A DNA stretch of 64,000 nucleotides, taken from the NCBI GenBank assembly GCA_026168455.1, contig CM047426.1, forward strand, positions 30,563,058 to 30,627,057, written 5' to 3'. The position numbers and the translations under genes are program-made. How positions within the stretch are numbered: the first letter of the stretch is position 1; each line of letters begins with the position of its first letter. This document shows, piece after piece, positions 26,671 through 39,050 of the stretch. The stretch is from Theocolax elegans (lineage: Eukaryota; Arthropoda; Insecta; Hymenoptera; Cerocephalidae). Under the pieces are notes generated by a model, which was given only the letters and a program-made list of their open reading frames with translations, did not search any database and was not told the origin of the DNA.

Positions 26671-26790
26671 ACGCATTCTGTTTTGCCGGTGAGACGCTTG
26701 AGGAGCTGCCGATTCAATTTCCGCGCATAGTCTGGCTGACGGAAATGCTACGGTATAACGACGAGTGGGAGCGAGAGACCGCGAGCAAGG
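25991..26790. other. GC-rich block with a CTG/ATG trinucleotide tract
   Basis: About 800 bp of CpG-bearing DNA stands out from AT-rich flanks. A trinucleotide tract (CTG)n(TTG)(CTG)n(ATG)n lies at 26635-26671. A minus-strand open frame across the tract would read poly-serine-like residues and lacks any recognisable domain or splice context, so coding is not supported. It is a candidate regulatory region. Confidence 0.4.
26635..26671. repeat. (CTG)n(ATG)n trinucleotide repeat
   Basis: Seven CTG units, one TTG, two CTG, then three ATG-type units. Confidence 0.9.
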
Positions 26791-29400
26791 GGCCATGAGT
26801 AAATTTGACATAATTAGTTTAGTTCAAAAGCGAGATTTACTTCAATGTAATTATTCTAGGTATTTCTGGAGAAAATAATTGTTCTAACCCTATTAAGATG
26901 CTAGCGCGAATACAATGGAGATTAGGTCAGTCAATATTTCAGAATAGTTTTTACGAGTTTAAGATAAAACTCCTTCTATATTTGTCGATATTGATTCTTT
27001 AACCTCTAGAATGTAAATAAACTTTGTGTTTTATATAAATAATCTGTGAATGTTACAAATAATGACGAATTAATATAATTTAATACAAAAATGTATTTTT
27101 AATTCGTCAAAAGAAAGGTAAGTTCGACCAGATTGACTTTTATACCGTCCACGTTAACAATCTTAATCAACCACTAACTAGCAAAAACCCATAAAGTCAG
27201 AGGTAAACGTAGCGATTTAAACGAATTAAAGGATCTTTGGGTATTTCCGCAAATTCAGATTAACTAAGTGAGAATAAGATCTGCAGCGATAGAACAAACT
27301 TAAGAGACGGAAATATGAGAATACGCCTACGGGCAGCGCTCTAGGATAGCAAAGTAGAAAAGAGAGGAAGCGAAAGACATTGAGAGAGAGAGAGAGAGAG
27401 AGAGACGAAGAGAGCTGATGTCTTTAGAGATACGCGATGAGTCTCCGTAGCTCGAGTTTAATGAGAAATTAGGAAGGATTGAGAGCGACAGCGGCGGATG
27501 CTTAAGCAATATCAATCCACCCTCGAAAGAACCATCAGTCAAGTCGACTGGGATATATTCCGGGCGGCGAGCCTCTAATGACTTTGTGCTTGGATGGTGC
27601 GAAACTCTGACTGAAAACTGCTTTGCAGATTTAATTTGACTGACGGGAGTCAGCCTCGCTCCATGAAAACGGAGATGCTTCGTTGTGTACAAATTTCAAG
27701 GGTGTAGAATGACTGAAGTGCGACTGATTTTTGAGATATTTCGTGCTTTGATTGACAATTCCTTCCATCTATTACTTCGATATATTTTAATACTGTCTTA
27801 CGAGGTACGTTCTTTTGTAAATCAGGATTTGTACCACTAAGAATGGAAAGTATGATATAGGCTAAAAAATATACTTACTGCATATAGTATTCCACATTCG
27901 AGTGTGATTACTTTTAGATATCTTAAGAAGAGAGGCCGGCACACTTTTCCAATTTTATACTCCACACGTACACCCTGACTCTTGTTATTTTTTAAATTTT
28001 AGTTTTGCTCCGCAAATATACGTTTTTGAGGGACATAAATACTACTTTCGCGTGAAATAAAAATATATAATCAAGATTATTAAATATATTTTCGTTTAGT
28101 ATATATCAATAAACAATTGGAAGGAAGACAGAATAATCGTTGTTCACCCTAATAATTACAGAATTAAATAATTATCATATTAAACGATTAGAAACCTTAA
28201 CTAAAAATGACATTTAATAATATTTGATTATTTTATTAGTCTTTGATGAATCCCAAACACTTAATCATTCTGATAGTGTTACATTCATCAGTTTAAATCT
28301 TTGTTTCTATACAATTCGTTTGCGTCAAAGGTATGCGGATGATCAAAGGGCAGTACGTGAATCATCAGGATAAAACGATGAAAATTCCATTGCAAACGAC
28401 TCTTTGCGTTTGATTCTCTCCAATGAACTAAAAAAAGTTGAGATTCTGGTTCTAGCGAATTGTTCACTTTTTTGTCGAATATTTCTTCCAACAAAATATT
28501 TATGACCTCAAGTCTAAATAAAGTGCGACTTCTTTTAATCGTATTAATTTATTTGTGAAGAGGTTAATAAATTTAGGAATATAATTGTAAGAAAATAAGC
28601 AGTTTTACTGTTTTTAAAATAAACTCAAATGTGGGTTGTGAGTTTTGTATGTACTAATTGGCTTAGTTCATAATGCCGCTCTACTGTGAATTAGTGGATA
28701 TACATTAATTTAAATAGTAAAAAGTATACATAAAATGATTAAGGATTCGAAGATCTTTTTTTAGATGCGTATTAGAAGATTATATAAGAAAAGACGACTA
28801 TTTATCTAGTAAGTAATAGATAGACAGGTGTCTCCCTCTAGGGACGAAAGAAAATATGAAGCAAAGTGCGCGTGTCTCAAACCGGTAGCAAACATTTTTA
28901 GAAATATTAAAATTTATCGTTCGGGGATAAATATTTATATAAAAATCTGTATAATACTAGTTTTTCTAAACAAAATTTAGCTTTACATTAGAAAAGCTCG
29001 AGTATACTCTTTTTTAACTATCAATACTTATACCCTTAATTAATAGAAAAATTTTACTATTTAAATTTATAGTTGCACAAATTATTGATAAAACATTACT
29101 AACCTCACAGTGAACAATTTTTTATTATCATAATTAGTGGCCTTTTTCTATTTCAGTTTTGGGTAGTACTTAAACCTGTTAGATGTATACTTTACTTAAT
29201 TACATGCAATTTTTGTCAAGTTCACATGTAGAGAGTTATGTATAATATAATAATGTGGTTTTGGTACATGTATAAAACCAGAATTTAATAATATATGGAA
29301 AATATGTTCCCTGGTATTTACGTCAATTCGCCTCCATTTTCATCTTCAATTATTTAATTAATCATTAAACACATAAATTTTATTATGCAATTATTTAATA
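26791..29400. other. Intron segment: GA microsatellite and AT-rich DNA
   Basis: A (GA)n run at 27382-27405 sits in a moderately GC-rich stretch (27290-27720). The rest is AT-rich with no recognised feature. Confidence 0.6.
27382..27405. repeat. (GA)n microsatellite
   Basis: Twelve uninterrupted GA units. Confidence 0.9.
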
Positions 29401-29559
29401 GTTATCAAGGCAGAGCAAAGAATTAAAAGAGAGAGCGAGGAGCATCCTAAGATGGCAAACTGCGACGTCTGACATGTCGTTAGCAGGCTTACGCTATACC
29501 TGGGCGTTTCAGTCTCTCTGTCAATAGCATTTGGCGACTAGACGATTTCACCTCTCCTC

Positions 29560-29608
29560 TCGCTCTCGCTCTCTCTCTCTCTCTCTCTCCCTCTCTCCCT
29601 CCCTCTCA
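29560..29608. repeat. (CT)n microsatellite
   Basis: CGCTCTCGCT leads into a pure CT run and then CCCTCT-type units. Confidence 0.9.
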
Positions 29609-29783
29609 TTCAAACTGCTCACTGATTCGGTGATCTCGCTCTGTCAATTTGCGTCCACATCCAGCCGTTCCCTTTATCTGCCCCGCCACCGGCGAGAGTC
29701 AGTCGATAATTAGCAACACTCGTTCGTCAGAGCGACAAGTCGACTGATTACGTTGGCTGCAAACGCGAGCGCTAGTTACGGTG

Positions 29784-29839
29784 GGCGCAAAAAATTCTCC
29801 TGGACTAATGTTCCCTCGGTGGGAGGCATTTTTTGCGCC
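29784..29839. other. 12-bp perfect-arm hairpin in GC-rich block
   Basis: GGCGCAAAAAAT (29784-29795) is mirrored exactly by ATTTTTTGCGCC (29828-29839). Inside, CTCC can also pair with GGAG near the arms, giving a stem of about 16 bp with a small internal loop. It is shorter than a typical miRNA precursor. Confidence 0.5.
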
Positions 29840-30189
29840 GGATGCCGGCAGCGGTGTCACACGGTCTCTAATTAATCGAGCGAGACGAGCCGAGAGACGT
29901 CATCGGCACGAAAGATAATCCCATTTTCGGAGGCAAGCGAGCGCACAGACCTTCCTCGAATTCGCGTTGTACGGAAGCAAAAATTTATACGCGCATCCGC
30001 GAACACTACAAGCGCAACTAGTTTTACGACTTCGTGTACCTAGATCGTGTAGGATGCAATTAATGCATGGGATGCGGAACTCTATCCCTTTTTGCGCCTG
30101 CCTTATCGAGACAGCTTGGACAGATCAAATATTTTAAAGGCAGTAAATTTTTATTAACAGTAGTAATTCAATATATAAGTCAATTACTA

Positions 30190-30381
30190 TACTGAGAAAA
30201 GTTTTTTTAGTACAAATTACTATATTAATGGTAAACGGAGGACAGACTTGCACAATTATAAAAATTGCTATTAATAATGGTAAAAAATGCTATTGTTATA
30301 ATAGCAATTTTTTCAATTGTGTAAGTCTGTCCTCCTTTTACCATTACAATAGTAATTTATACTAGTAAATTTTTCTGAGTG
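30190..30381. mobile_element. 192-bp MITE with TA target duplication
   Basis: The left end TACTGAGAAAA and the inverted right end CACTCAGAAAA are flanked by TA on both sides (30188-30189, 30382-30383). The arms match over most of the element (for example GGAGGACAGACTT against its inverted copy), so it folds nearly end to end. TA duplication and CACTGAGAAAA-like ends suggest a Tc1/mariner-related MITE. No coding capacity. Confidence 0.82.
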
Positions 30382-30383
30382 TA

Positions 30384-30975
30384 TTTTTCATGTACAATGT
30401 AGAATTTATTTGAATGGTAATATTAAAATACAAATGCAAGTAGTACGCGAATAAACATAAGACAAAAGGAATATGGAAAAATTAATACAAATATTTAAAA
30501 TACGTTTTGATAGTAACTTTGATCACCTCGTACCAACTTCTACTATGCGAAAGTAACATATTTACGTTTCCACATAATAACGTATCATATTTGGTATTGC
30601 ACAGTATAACTAAGAAAGGTTAATGTCGGCTCCTGCGCTTCGTACAAACGCAAAATAATATACGTAAGCGAAATGACGACCGCCACGATGACGAGAGATG
30701 GCGTTTACCACCCTAAGGCGGAACGACAAGCAGTAAATGTCATAGTTAAACTCTTGACGCACTTGCTCTTCGTGAGCACATTGCGAGGAAACGTTGCGTA
30801 CCAAGACGTTTCGCGTCCCGGGAATCTAGTTCGCGCGGCAACCTCTCCTGCGAATTCCTTGAATTTAACTTGAACACAAATGTTTGACCAGTTTCATAAT
30901 GAGAATAAAGCTACATTCCTATTTTTGTTTAAACGATTTATCAAAACACTAGCTATCTTCATATTTTGATGAAGT
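30384..30975. other. Intron segment between two inverted-repeat elements
   Basis: AT-rich at both ends, with a GC-richer stretch at 30600-30860 carrying short open frames on both strands without recognisable homology. Confidence 0.55.
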
Positions 30976-31922
30976 CCCGCGTAAAAATAGATAAATTCAT
31001 ATGAACTTGATATGATGTTTAGGTTCATATAAAGTTTGTATAAATTTATCCAATGGCACAATCCTGAACTTCATTCATGATTGTGCTAAAGTTCAGCTAA
31101 AGTTTATAAATAATTTAAAAACAGCATCAGCCAAACTTTATATTAACTTTATTTAAACTTTATATTGTTTTTTAAAGATTTGGTTATTTAATCTGTATAT
31201 AATTTTATATATAAATTTATATACATAATTCTGAGGATTTTAAAAAGAAAAAAGTAATGTTAAATGTTACCCAATCCACATCTGAAAAAAAGCATTCATA
31301 TATGTTTTTCAAAATTTGACGTAGAGGTTAATCATCAGCATCGAAGTTGCCGTCGTAGGACCGTTCAAGTCGGCGTTGATGGTTAGACTGACGAATAACC
31401 GTGAAACAACATTTTTAGTAACTACCAGTAAACAAGAAGTCAATTGTTTACTGGTTGCTAAGAGACGTTTATAAAAATATCTTGACAACTAAAAATTTGC
31501 TATGTGTCAGTCTAACCCTCAACGCCGACTTGAACGGTCCTACGACGGCAACTTCGATGCTGATGATTAACCTCTACGTCAAATTTTGAAAAACATATAT
31601 GAATGCTTTTTTTCAGATGTGGATTGGGTAACATTTAACATTACTTTTTTCTTTTTAAAATCCTCAGAATTATGTATATAAATTTATATATAAAATTATA
31701 TACAGATTAAATAACCAAATTTTTAAAAAACAATATAAAGTTTAAATAAAGTTAATATAAAGTTCGGCTGATGCTGTTTTTAAATTATTTATAAACTTTA
31801 GCTGAACTTTAGCACAATCATGAATGAAGTTCAGGATTGTGCCATTGGATAAATTTATATAAACTTTATATGAACCTGAACATCATATCAACTTCATATG
31901 AATTTATTTATTTTTACGCGGG
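30976..31922. mobile_element. 947-bp foldback element with 417-bp inverted arms
   Basis: The left arm 30976-31392 begins CCCGCGTAAAAATAGATAAA. The right arm 31506-31922 is its inverted copy and ends in TTTTTACGCGGG. Both arms are exactly 417 bp, so no net indel separates them, and by eye only a handful of substitutions differ. The 113-bp spacer holds a further inverted repeat (CCAGTAAACAA and TTGTTTACTGG). No reading frame encodes a transposase. A target duplication is not evident. It is best described as a long-terminal-inverted-repeat non-autonomous DNA transposon of unknown superfamily, recently formed judging by arm identity. It lies in an intron, so the host pre-mRNA would contain a long hairpin. 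Confidence 0.9.
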
Positions 31923-32380
31923 GTTACTTGTAACGATTCTGCGTATTTCTGTATTCTATATCGATTGATGAGATATATACCATATTATGTACAAGGACGT
32001 TTGTGTGAATAAATTTGATATTTAATTATTTTTAATTCGAGCAATGGAAATACACTTTATAATATTATATCAATATGTGCTATTGAAAATTACAGGAGTG
32101 TCGTATAGTATTTATTTTTACTTAATCAATAAATTAAAGTATGCTAAGATGAAAAAAAAACAATTTAATTATTAAGGTTCATACGCGTGGAATCAATCAT
32201 AAAAGGAGAAAAGAAAACTAATAAAATAATTGAGTAGGTGTTTGAAAGAAAAAATCAGAAATCGCCGAAGGTAATGCTCGAACCTCATTCGATAATATTA
32301 TTCCCGTGGCGAGGTAGAGTCGTTCTATAATTCTCTACCATCTCTACGTCCCAGTGCGACAAGAAATCCGTGAGACCGTT
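31923..32380. other. AT-rich intron segment, nothing recognised
   Basis: AT-rich DNA to about 32270, then a transition into the next GC-rich block. Confidence 0.55.
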
Positions 32381-32820
32381 CCATCTTGATTAGAGTAAAT
32401 CCGTAGTATGATAAGCGAATGTCCGCATTACGCGGAGGCGCGAGCGAGCTGCACAGCTGCACCTACCGCCTAGCGTTATATGGCGCAATTTTCTCGAGCC
32501 ATACCGGCGGTTAACTCAGCTCTCTCGGAGCTTCTAGATTCGACGTGTCTCCTGATAATGGTGGCTGCTTGATCCCTACCCGGATTAGGCCGCACCTTCC
32601 TTCCTCGTATATACCGTCTTTGGGACGATCGTACGCCAGAGCCAGGTTGATATAAACTTGCTGAGAACGAAAATCGGGCTACTGTCGAGTGTCGCGGCTA
32701 CCGTGACGAGGGTCGCCTACTACCATCGGGTGTGTATACGCAACGCTCCTGTTCCCGAATTCAGCCAATTTCTCGTCGAACGGGGATGACCGCGGGATTC
32801 CTAGAAGGGATTCTCACCAT
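32381..32820. other. GC-rich block with E-box motifs, candidate enhancer
   Basis: CpG-bearing DNA contains GCTGCACAGCTGCACCTA, with an E-box CAGCTG and a CACCT string, around 32449-32466. It lacks stop-free frames of note and has no repeat character. Regulatory function is inference only. Confidence 0.35.
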
Positions 32821-33630
32821 AGAAAAATATTTTTTACCCCTCTTACTGTAGAGTCGTCTTTAAACTAAATTATCCGCTATAGAGAAATACATTATGAACC
32901 TGTACATTTGTTTTATAGAATCGCTGATATATCGACTGTGCAATTAAATAGATCGTAAAAAAGTGATTGAAATTATAAAATACTTTAACCAGATTTTAAG
33001 TATACTCAATGTTTTTATGCAACGCTCAATTGTAATAAAAAATATTTCAAATAGTAGTACTTTATTGCAGTTTATCTATTTGTTTTCGTGTTCTGAGATT
33101 TTGAAAGATTTGCAAAGAATTATATTAGTTTCGTGGTCAAAATAAATTAAACTTTACAGTGATATGTATTCAAAATATTTATAATAACATCTAACTGATA
33201 ATCAACGGGTGAATGTAACATGAGGTTAAAGGTGTACAGCACCACTAAAATGGAGCGAATGCACATATACTTAAAGTCAGAGAGGCAGGTACATTAGACA
33301 TATCGCTTTTACAAGGAGAGTATAAGAGGCTCGGGAAAGTATGAGAGAGATAGAAAGGGTGAGGGAAGGGTGGACGGCAAAAGAACGAAAGGGAGGAGGG
33401 AAGAAGATAGCGAGATAGAGGAAAGAGGACACGAAGGAAACCAAGTGCAGTGAGGAGGGTCCGATCGTGTTTCCTGACCGTGGCATTTCCAGATCCCCGG
33501 ATTATGCCAGCCTGACACGGGACTTTACTATAACGGTCTCAGGCGTGCACATGCACATTTTCGCGTCCAGAGATCCTGACGTACGTGTTCCTGAGATAGT
33601 TGAGAGGAGGGGAGGGGGTGGGGCGAGGGT

Positions 33631-33656
33631 GAGAGAGAGGGAGAGAGAGAGAGAGG
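33631..33656. repeat. (GA)n microsatellite
   Basis: GA dinucleotides with one GG interruption inside a longer purine tract. Confidence 0.85.
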
Positions 33657-33954
33657 ACGAGAAGAGGACCGCTACACGGGCATTAAATCCTCAGGAGGAT
33701 CGGTGCGCTCCACGAGGACGACCGCGGGGAAGATACCCTTGCGCGGATAGCGCTGTTTAAGTAGCTTAAAATAAGTACACCCTCGGTACTCCCGAGAACT
33801 AATTACTTTTGCCGTGCGGTTAGCGAAAAACAACGGCTGAAAGAACTCGGCAAAGGGGACGCAAAGCCGCCGCGAAAAGGAAAAGTTAACGAACAAACGG
33901 TAGGCGGTATTTCCGCGCCTTGGTACATCGACAGTCGTGAGACTGAAAGATGAA

Positions 33955-33985
33955 AAGAGAGAGAGAGAGAGAGCGAGAGAGTGTG
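33955..33985. repeat. (GA)n microsatellite
   Basis: GA run with a GC interruption. Confidence 0.85.
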
Positions 33986-34150
33986 AGGGGGAGGGAGAAA
34001 ATGAGACAAGTTTCCGTAGGAAGAAGCTCCCGCTGAGTCGTTAGCGGGAGATGATAAAGTTGCATCAACAAAAAGCGAAATTTTTCGTGGAAGCATTATC
34101 GAAGTTTACGCGGTAAGGACCGAACCTTGCTCGGTCGAATGGAAGGACGT

Positions 34151-36540
34151 TTTATTAGTTTATGATTCTTTAATAACGTTACCTATCTCTCGATATATAT
34201 TATGTTGTGCTTTCTACTTTACTGTACGTTTTGATTGCATAATCTCCAAGATAAATCGGGGCGGTTATGGCAAGTAGTTCAACCGAAAATTAGACAACTT
34301 CACTTAAATTTCAACTTTATCCATAGAAAATACACGATTTCTGTATATTACTAAATTTTAGTACGAAATCCGTATTATGTTCATTGTTCATTATATAAAT
34401 AACGATTTTTGCATTATTAAAATTAATAGTAAAGTAATTTAAAACTTTTATTATCCTAACTTGGCACAGTTATGAACTTCTTGCTATCATTGAAGATCCA
34501 TTGAATTCCATTTCAGTAGGAGAAATTTGAACAAGCACGTCAAAAGAGTGTTAATTAATTTTTTGAAATTGGCCTTTCAAAAGAAAATACAAAACTAAAG
34601 TGGCAATAACTTAATAATTAAAAATACAACAGTTGTACAAAGTTCAAAATTACTTAGCAGTATGATTTTTATACTATGATAAACTTCTTAATACTGCTTT
34701 AAACTTTTAGTTAATCTATTCCTATATTCTTATATGAAATGTATATTTATAATACGTAATAATGAATAGTCGAGATTATTACATTATTTTTAAAAATTAT
34801 CAATAGATCGTCAATGAGTAAATTTATCACTATATGTATATAAATATAGTAAAAAATAATATTGAAATTGAAAATAAAATGCAATTTTTTTAAAATGTTT
34901 TAATGTTGCTTTCTTATGCTCTAAACTTGATGCTCATTTTGTAATATAAACTTACCAGATCTAAGGGTGTCGTAAAATTTGCTATACTGAATATCAAAAT
35001 TTAGTAATGGTTTAAACAAAATATTTTGTTTATTTTATTAATATTCAGGATTAACAAATTTTTAATTTAAATTTAAATTTAATAAACCTTATGTTATTCT
35101 TACTACACTTTTTAATTACTGAATAATAATTTTTATTTAGTGTATATCTAGCATAAATTGTTTTTCTAAAATTACAACTGGTCTAACAAGTATGTCTGTT
35201 GATTAGGCGGAGAAGCTATTAATATTTAGAAATTTTTTCTCTATGTATGAAATTGCAGTTTCAACTTCTGTAAATATGTCAGAATTTATTGTTTATGAAT
35301 ATAAATTGTTATAAGAACGTTAATTATTTTAATATTTTTTAATTTTAAATAAATGGTTGAAGAGAATTTATCATATAGTTAATAAACTGTAATTTATGAA
35401 AGAAATAAAATCATTATCAATTATTTAACATAAATTAATATAAAAATAAAAATACTATTATTACAATATTTCATAAGGTTATCCAGATCGATCGCAGAAG
35501 TTGTTCCACACACGCAATACTGTATCATGCAAACACCGAAAAATAACACCGAGAGATGCAAGTAAAGAAAGTCTGCGTATAATCTGAAGATAGCTAGTTA
35601 AGCTTCTATATGCTAAATCAACGAGCGCTCGATAGTTCTACTGTTCTCGACGCGTCTCTTTGTTTCCATCACTATTCTCCGTTACTTTAGACTTGCTTTT
35701 CCGAGTTTCCCGTTCGTTACTTCCCCGTAGAGGTAGGAAACACATCGAGTCTCGGTACTGATTTCGCAGATCTCTTCCTCGGGACAGTCTCTCACGCGTA
35801 TTACTTAGTTTTTTTTGTCTACATAGCTACAATAGGTCTTATTGTATTCCGATCTTTGCAACTTTATAAGCACAGCTTAACATGTTATTGTTTTGCAGCT
35901 TGATAAAGTTAAATTTCATTTAGTCTTTAAATACCTGTATCTGTAAATTGTTACACTTTTAAATAGTAATTTGTTGTTATTCCCACAAAGTTATGTAATT
36001 GCACAGCAGTGAATATTACGGTATTCACTTTCATTACATACATCACATAATTCAGAAAATCACTTTTAATGTATTTAAGGTATTTTTATTATGTCCGGTG
36101 TAAACTTTGAGTTATACTACTTAAATTGTATTATAGTTGGTCCCACAACTCTTGAGCTGCAAAACTTTATGATTTAATTTAAAAATAACTAATTCAAATT
36201 ATTTAACCCTGTTACATCTTTGTGACAATTTAATTTTGCACTGAACATCCTAGTCATTATGCAATTAGACAGGAAATTTTACATGCATTGTTATAATAAA
36301 TTAGCTAAAATATTTTTAATTTGAATACCGCGTGTTCATAAACTACGTTAATTATAAACTTTATTATAGACTTTATTCGAAATTTTCCCAGTTATACTGC
36401 ATAAATAATTACTTTGACCTAGTTTAGAGAGATATAAAAAAATAAACAAGTTACAAATTAAGTCGCAGGATTTCTATAAAATATATCAAAAGCGCATTGA
36501 AATTTTTTCATATTCTTTGATATAGATAGAAAAAAGCGTA
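34151..36540. other. AT-rich intron segment, nothing recognised
   Basis: Strongly AT-rich, apart from a GC-richer patch at 35490-35800. No repeat ends, RNA genes or coding frames were recognised. Confidence 0.6.
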
Positions 36541-36684
36541 AGAATGCAGTTCCACATATAGAGTAAGTGATACCCGAATGATGGCACGTTGTATCCTTCC
36601 ATTCTATTCAGGTCGAAAGATGCCATCTGTTGCGATGAGAGAAGAACGTGTACACGCTCGACTATTTCATGAATGTGCGAGTTC

Positions 36685-36730
<46 letters not shown>

Positions 36731-39050
36731 ATCTCTCGCCCTCTCACCCTCTCTTTCCAGTTCTATCTCTTTCTGTCCCTCCCGAATGTATCACGTTGAC
36801 TGAATCTACTACGCCAAAACGCCAGCAGCGCCAGCTTTCGGGGGCTGTTACACACACGTGCACACATACTGGAGACAAAATTACCAGTACCACAAACTCA
36901 GGCAGGGAAGCAGAGGCGCGCGACGCATTCTAACACGTTCCAACGCATCACCTGCTTCTATACCGACAAAGAGAGATGAAAAGACGCTTCATATATATAG
37001 AGATGAGAGAGACTACACTGCAATATCGTTTTGAATTCCCGCGCACTGTTTGGTATTTTTTATTTCTATATATAAATGCTTGGATATCTACAATAATACA
37101 TTGCCCAATAATTTTATATGAAAGGAAGCTTGTAAAGTATTTCACATTTTTTCCACGTTTTAAAATCAGTTCAAATATATTCTAATTAAAATAATATCAT
37201 GAACTTGCTGTAAAGAGTTGGTATCTGGTATGGTTCAAATATTACATCAAGTGTGTTTATTATACAAATTAATAAATCAAGAGATCCGATATTCGTACAG
37301 TGTCCAAAAAATTATATCTAGTGACAACAAAATATTTTAGTATTTTTTATAATCATATTTCATATAAAGTAAAGTATACATGAATCTATAACATCAAATA
37401 CTTTATAGATAATTTAATAACAAAATGTAATTATTAACACATCAATTAAAGATATAAATTACTTTATTAACTTTTACCAGAATCAAATTTCGTTTGCATT
37501 AATTTCTATAAGATTGCATAAATTAAACTAGGAAAACTTTATTAGATTTTTTATGTATAGCCTAACAATACCTATAACGTCTTATTGTCATTAAAAATAA
37601 GATATTAACTGTCTAATAAAACTTTGTAGTTGATAGTTTCCGTTATTGCATAAATTACATGGTGGAGGATAATTTATAGATTAAACAATCCGATCGAAAT
37701 TCATACATATTTATGCATGAATTCATATTTCTCGCAAATTACTTTATCTTTTCGTACGAAACTTTATGTTTACAAAGTTTAGATCAACATACCGCGTTAA
37801 ATTCACATTTTAAGTATTTACGCGCTTTGTATTAATGTACTCAATTATTGAAAAACTAACTGTATTAATTCTTATTTGCTTAGTGGTGTGCTGCTGTCAT
37901 TTGATTCGATATCGTATATTTAGTAAAAAAACGTTTTTAAGTAAAAAATTGTATATATTTTATCCATTTTTCTTTAAAATATAACCAGAACAACATCAAG
38001 AATAATAGTTTAGGTATTTAAAAACGCCAAAATACTATTAAAAATTTATTTTCCAAGAAAGCAGATAACTGTCAATTATAAAAGTTTTTAACAAAGACGA
38101 AATTAACAAGTAATCCTTTATTTATATTAATAAATATTACAATAATTAAAAATGAATTAATCAAAAATAATTACTATATAAATCTTTCACCTACTTCTTT
38201 ATTATAGGTTTACAACAATAAACGAGACATAGGTTATCTAGGATATTCATTAGGTGTTACAGTTTTGATTCAATTACTCTTTGTTCTTTGTGGGGATAGT
38301 TAAATTTCCGTCTGCATTGAGTTTTCTCTTGCGTTCTCGTTCCCCACTCCCTACCCTATTTCACTTTCTTTGTCAGAGTTTTAATTGAAATGAATATTAC
38401 GTTTTACGAGCGAACGCTTCTCTTACTTACTTCTATTGTTTGGAATTTCTTGTATCAATTAATGTGATCAATGAATTACAGTAATGAAGTTCAAAATACT
38501 TTTTAGGAGTTTTGCTTTTGAAGCAAAATTTACATTCTATTTAGACCAGTGCGATATTCAATATTGAATTTGGAAAAATGACGTACTTCATAAAAATAAA
38601 TATTAAATGTATATAGTGGGATTATTATGCACGTTTAAAATACTACTAGGTAGTAAACTTTCTAATAGATAGTTTGATATGAAATAATTTTCGGGCCACC
38701 TCCTTCATATTTAATAAAATGAGCATAATCTCAAAAATTTACAATTATTTTTTCAACTTGCCATGTGCACCTATACAGTGTTTATCCGAATTAGATTAAA
38801 AATAGCTTAAAACAGGATAAAATTTAGATTTTACGGTCTGATAAGCAGCTGAATATACACAGTTTCCAACAAAATGGGTTTTAGGAAAGCCAAAAATGAA
38901 TAGATGATTCCCTACTCCATTAAAACAGTGCATGAATTACTTATTGAATGAAGTATGATATAACGTACGCTGAACAAATGAATATTTGACTGTAATTTAA
39001 AAATCTGGAAATATATTTAGATAATTGAATCAGGTGCAGCATAGCCATGT
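36541..39050. other. Intron segment with a long CT microsatellite, then AT-rich DNA
   Basis: A long (CT)n run lies at 36688-36727 within pyrimidine-rich DNA to 36790. A short GC-richer stretch to 36960 follows, then AT-rich filler. Confidence 0.6.
36688..36727. repeat. (CT)n microsatellite
   Basis: About 20 uninterrupted CT units, one of the two longest dinucleotide runs in the window. Confidence 0.95.

Larger units (their letters stand above)
29401..30120. other. GC-rich block with a CT tract and a strong hairpin
   Basis: A CpG-bearing block of about 700 bp includes a long CT-rich microsatellite (29560-29608) and a hairpin at 29784-29839. No coding frame is supported. It is a candidate regulatory region or structured intronic RNA. 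Confidence 0.4.
32821..34150. other. Intron segment: AT-rich, then purine-rich and GC-rich DNA
   Basis: AT-rich to 33190. Then 33270-34110 is purine-rich on the plus strand, with GA microsatellites at 33631-33656 and 33955-33985 and CpG-bearing stretches between. Open frames here follow the purine bias and are not supported as genes. Confidence 0.55.

Noticed and set aside
26445..26717. Serine-repeat frame across the CTG tract as a coding polyserine exon
   Set aside because: No flanking domain, homology or convincing splice sites; simple trinucleotide repeat is the simpler reading.
30610..30873. Minus-strand Ser-Arg-His-Arg-Gly codons resembling the end of the missing Musashi RRM2 exon
   Set aside because: No donor GT follows at the required phase, and the preceding residues do not match the RRM2 start.
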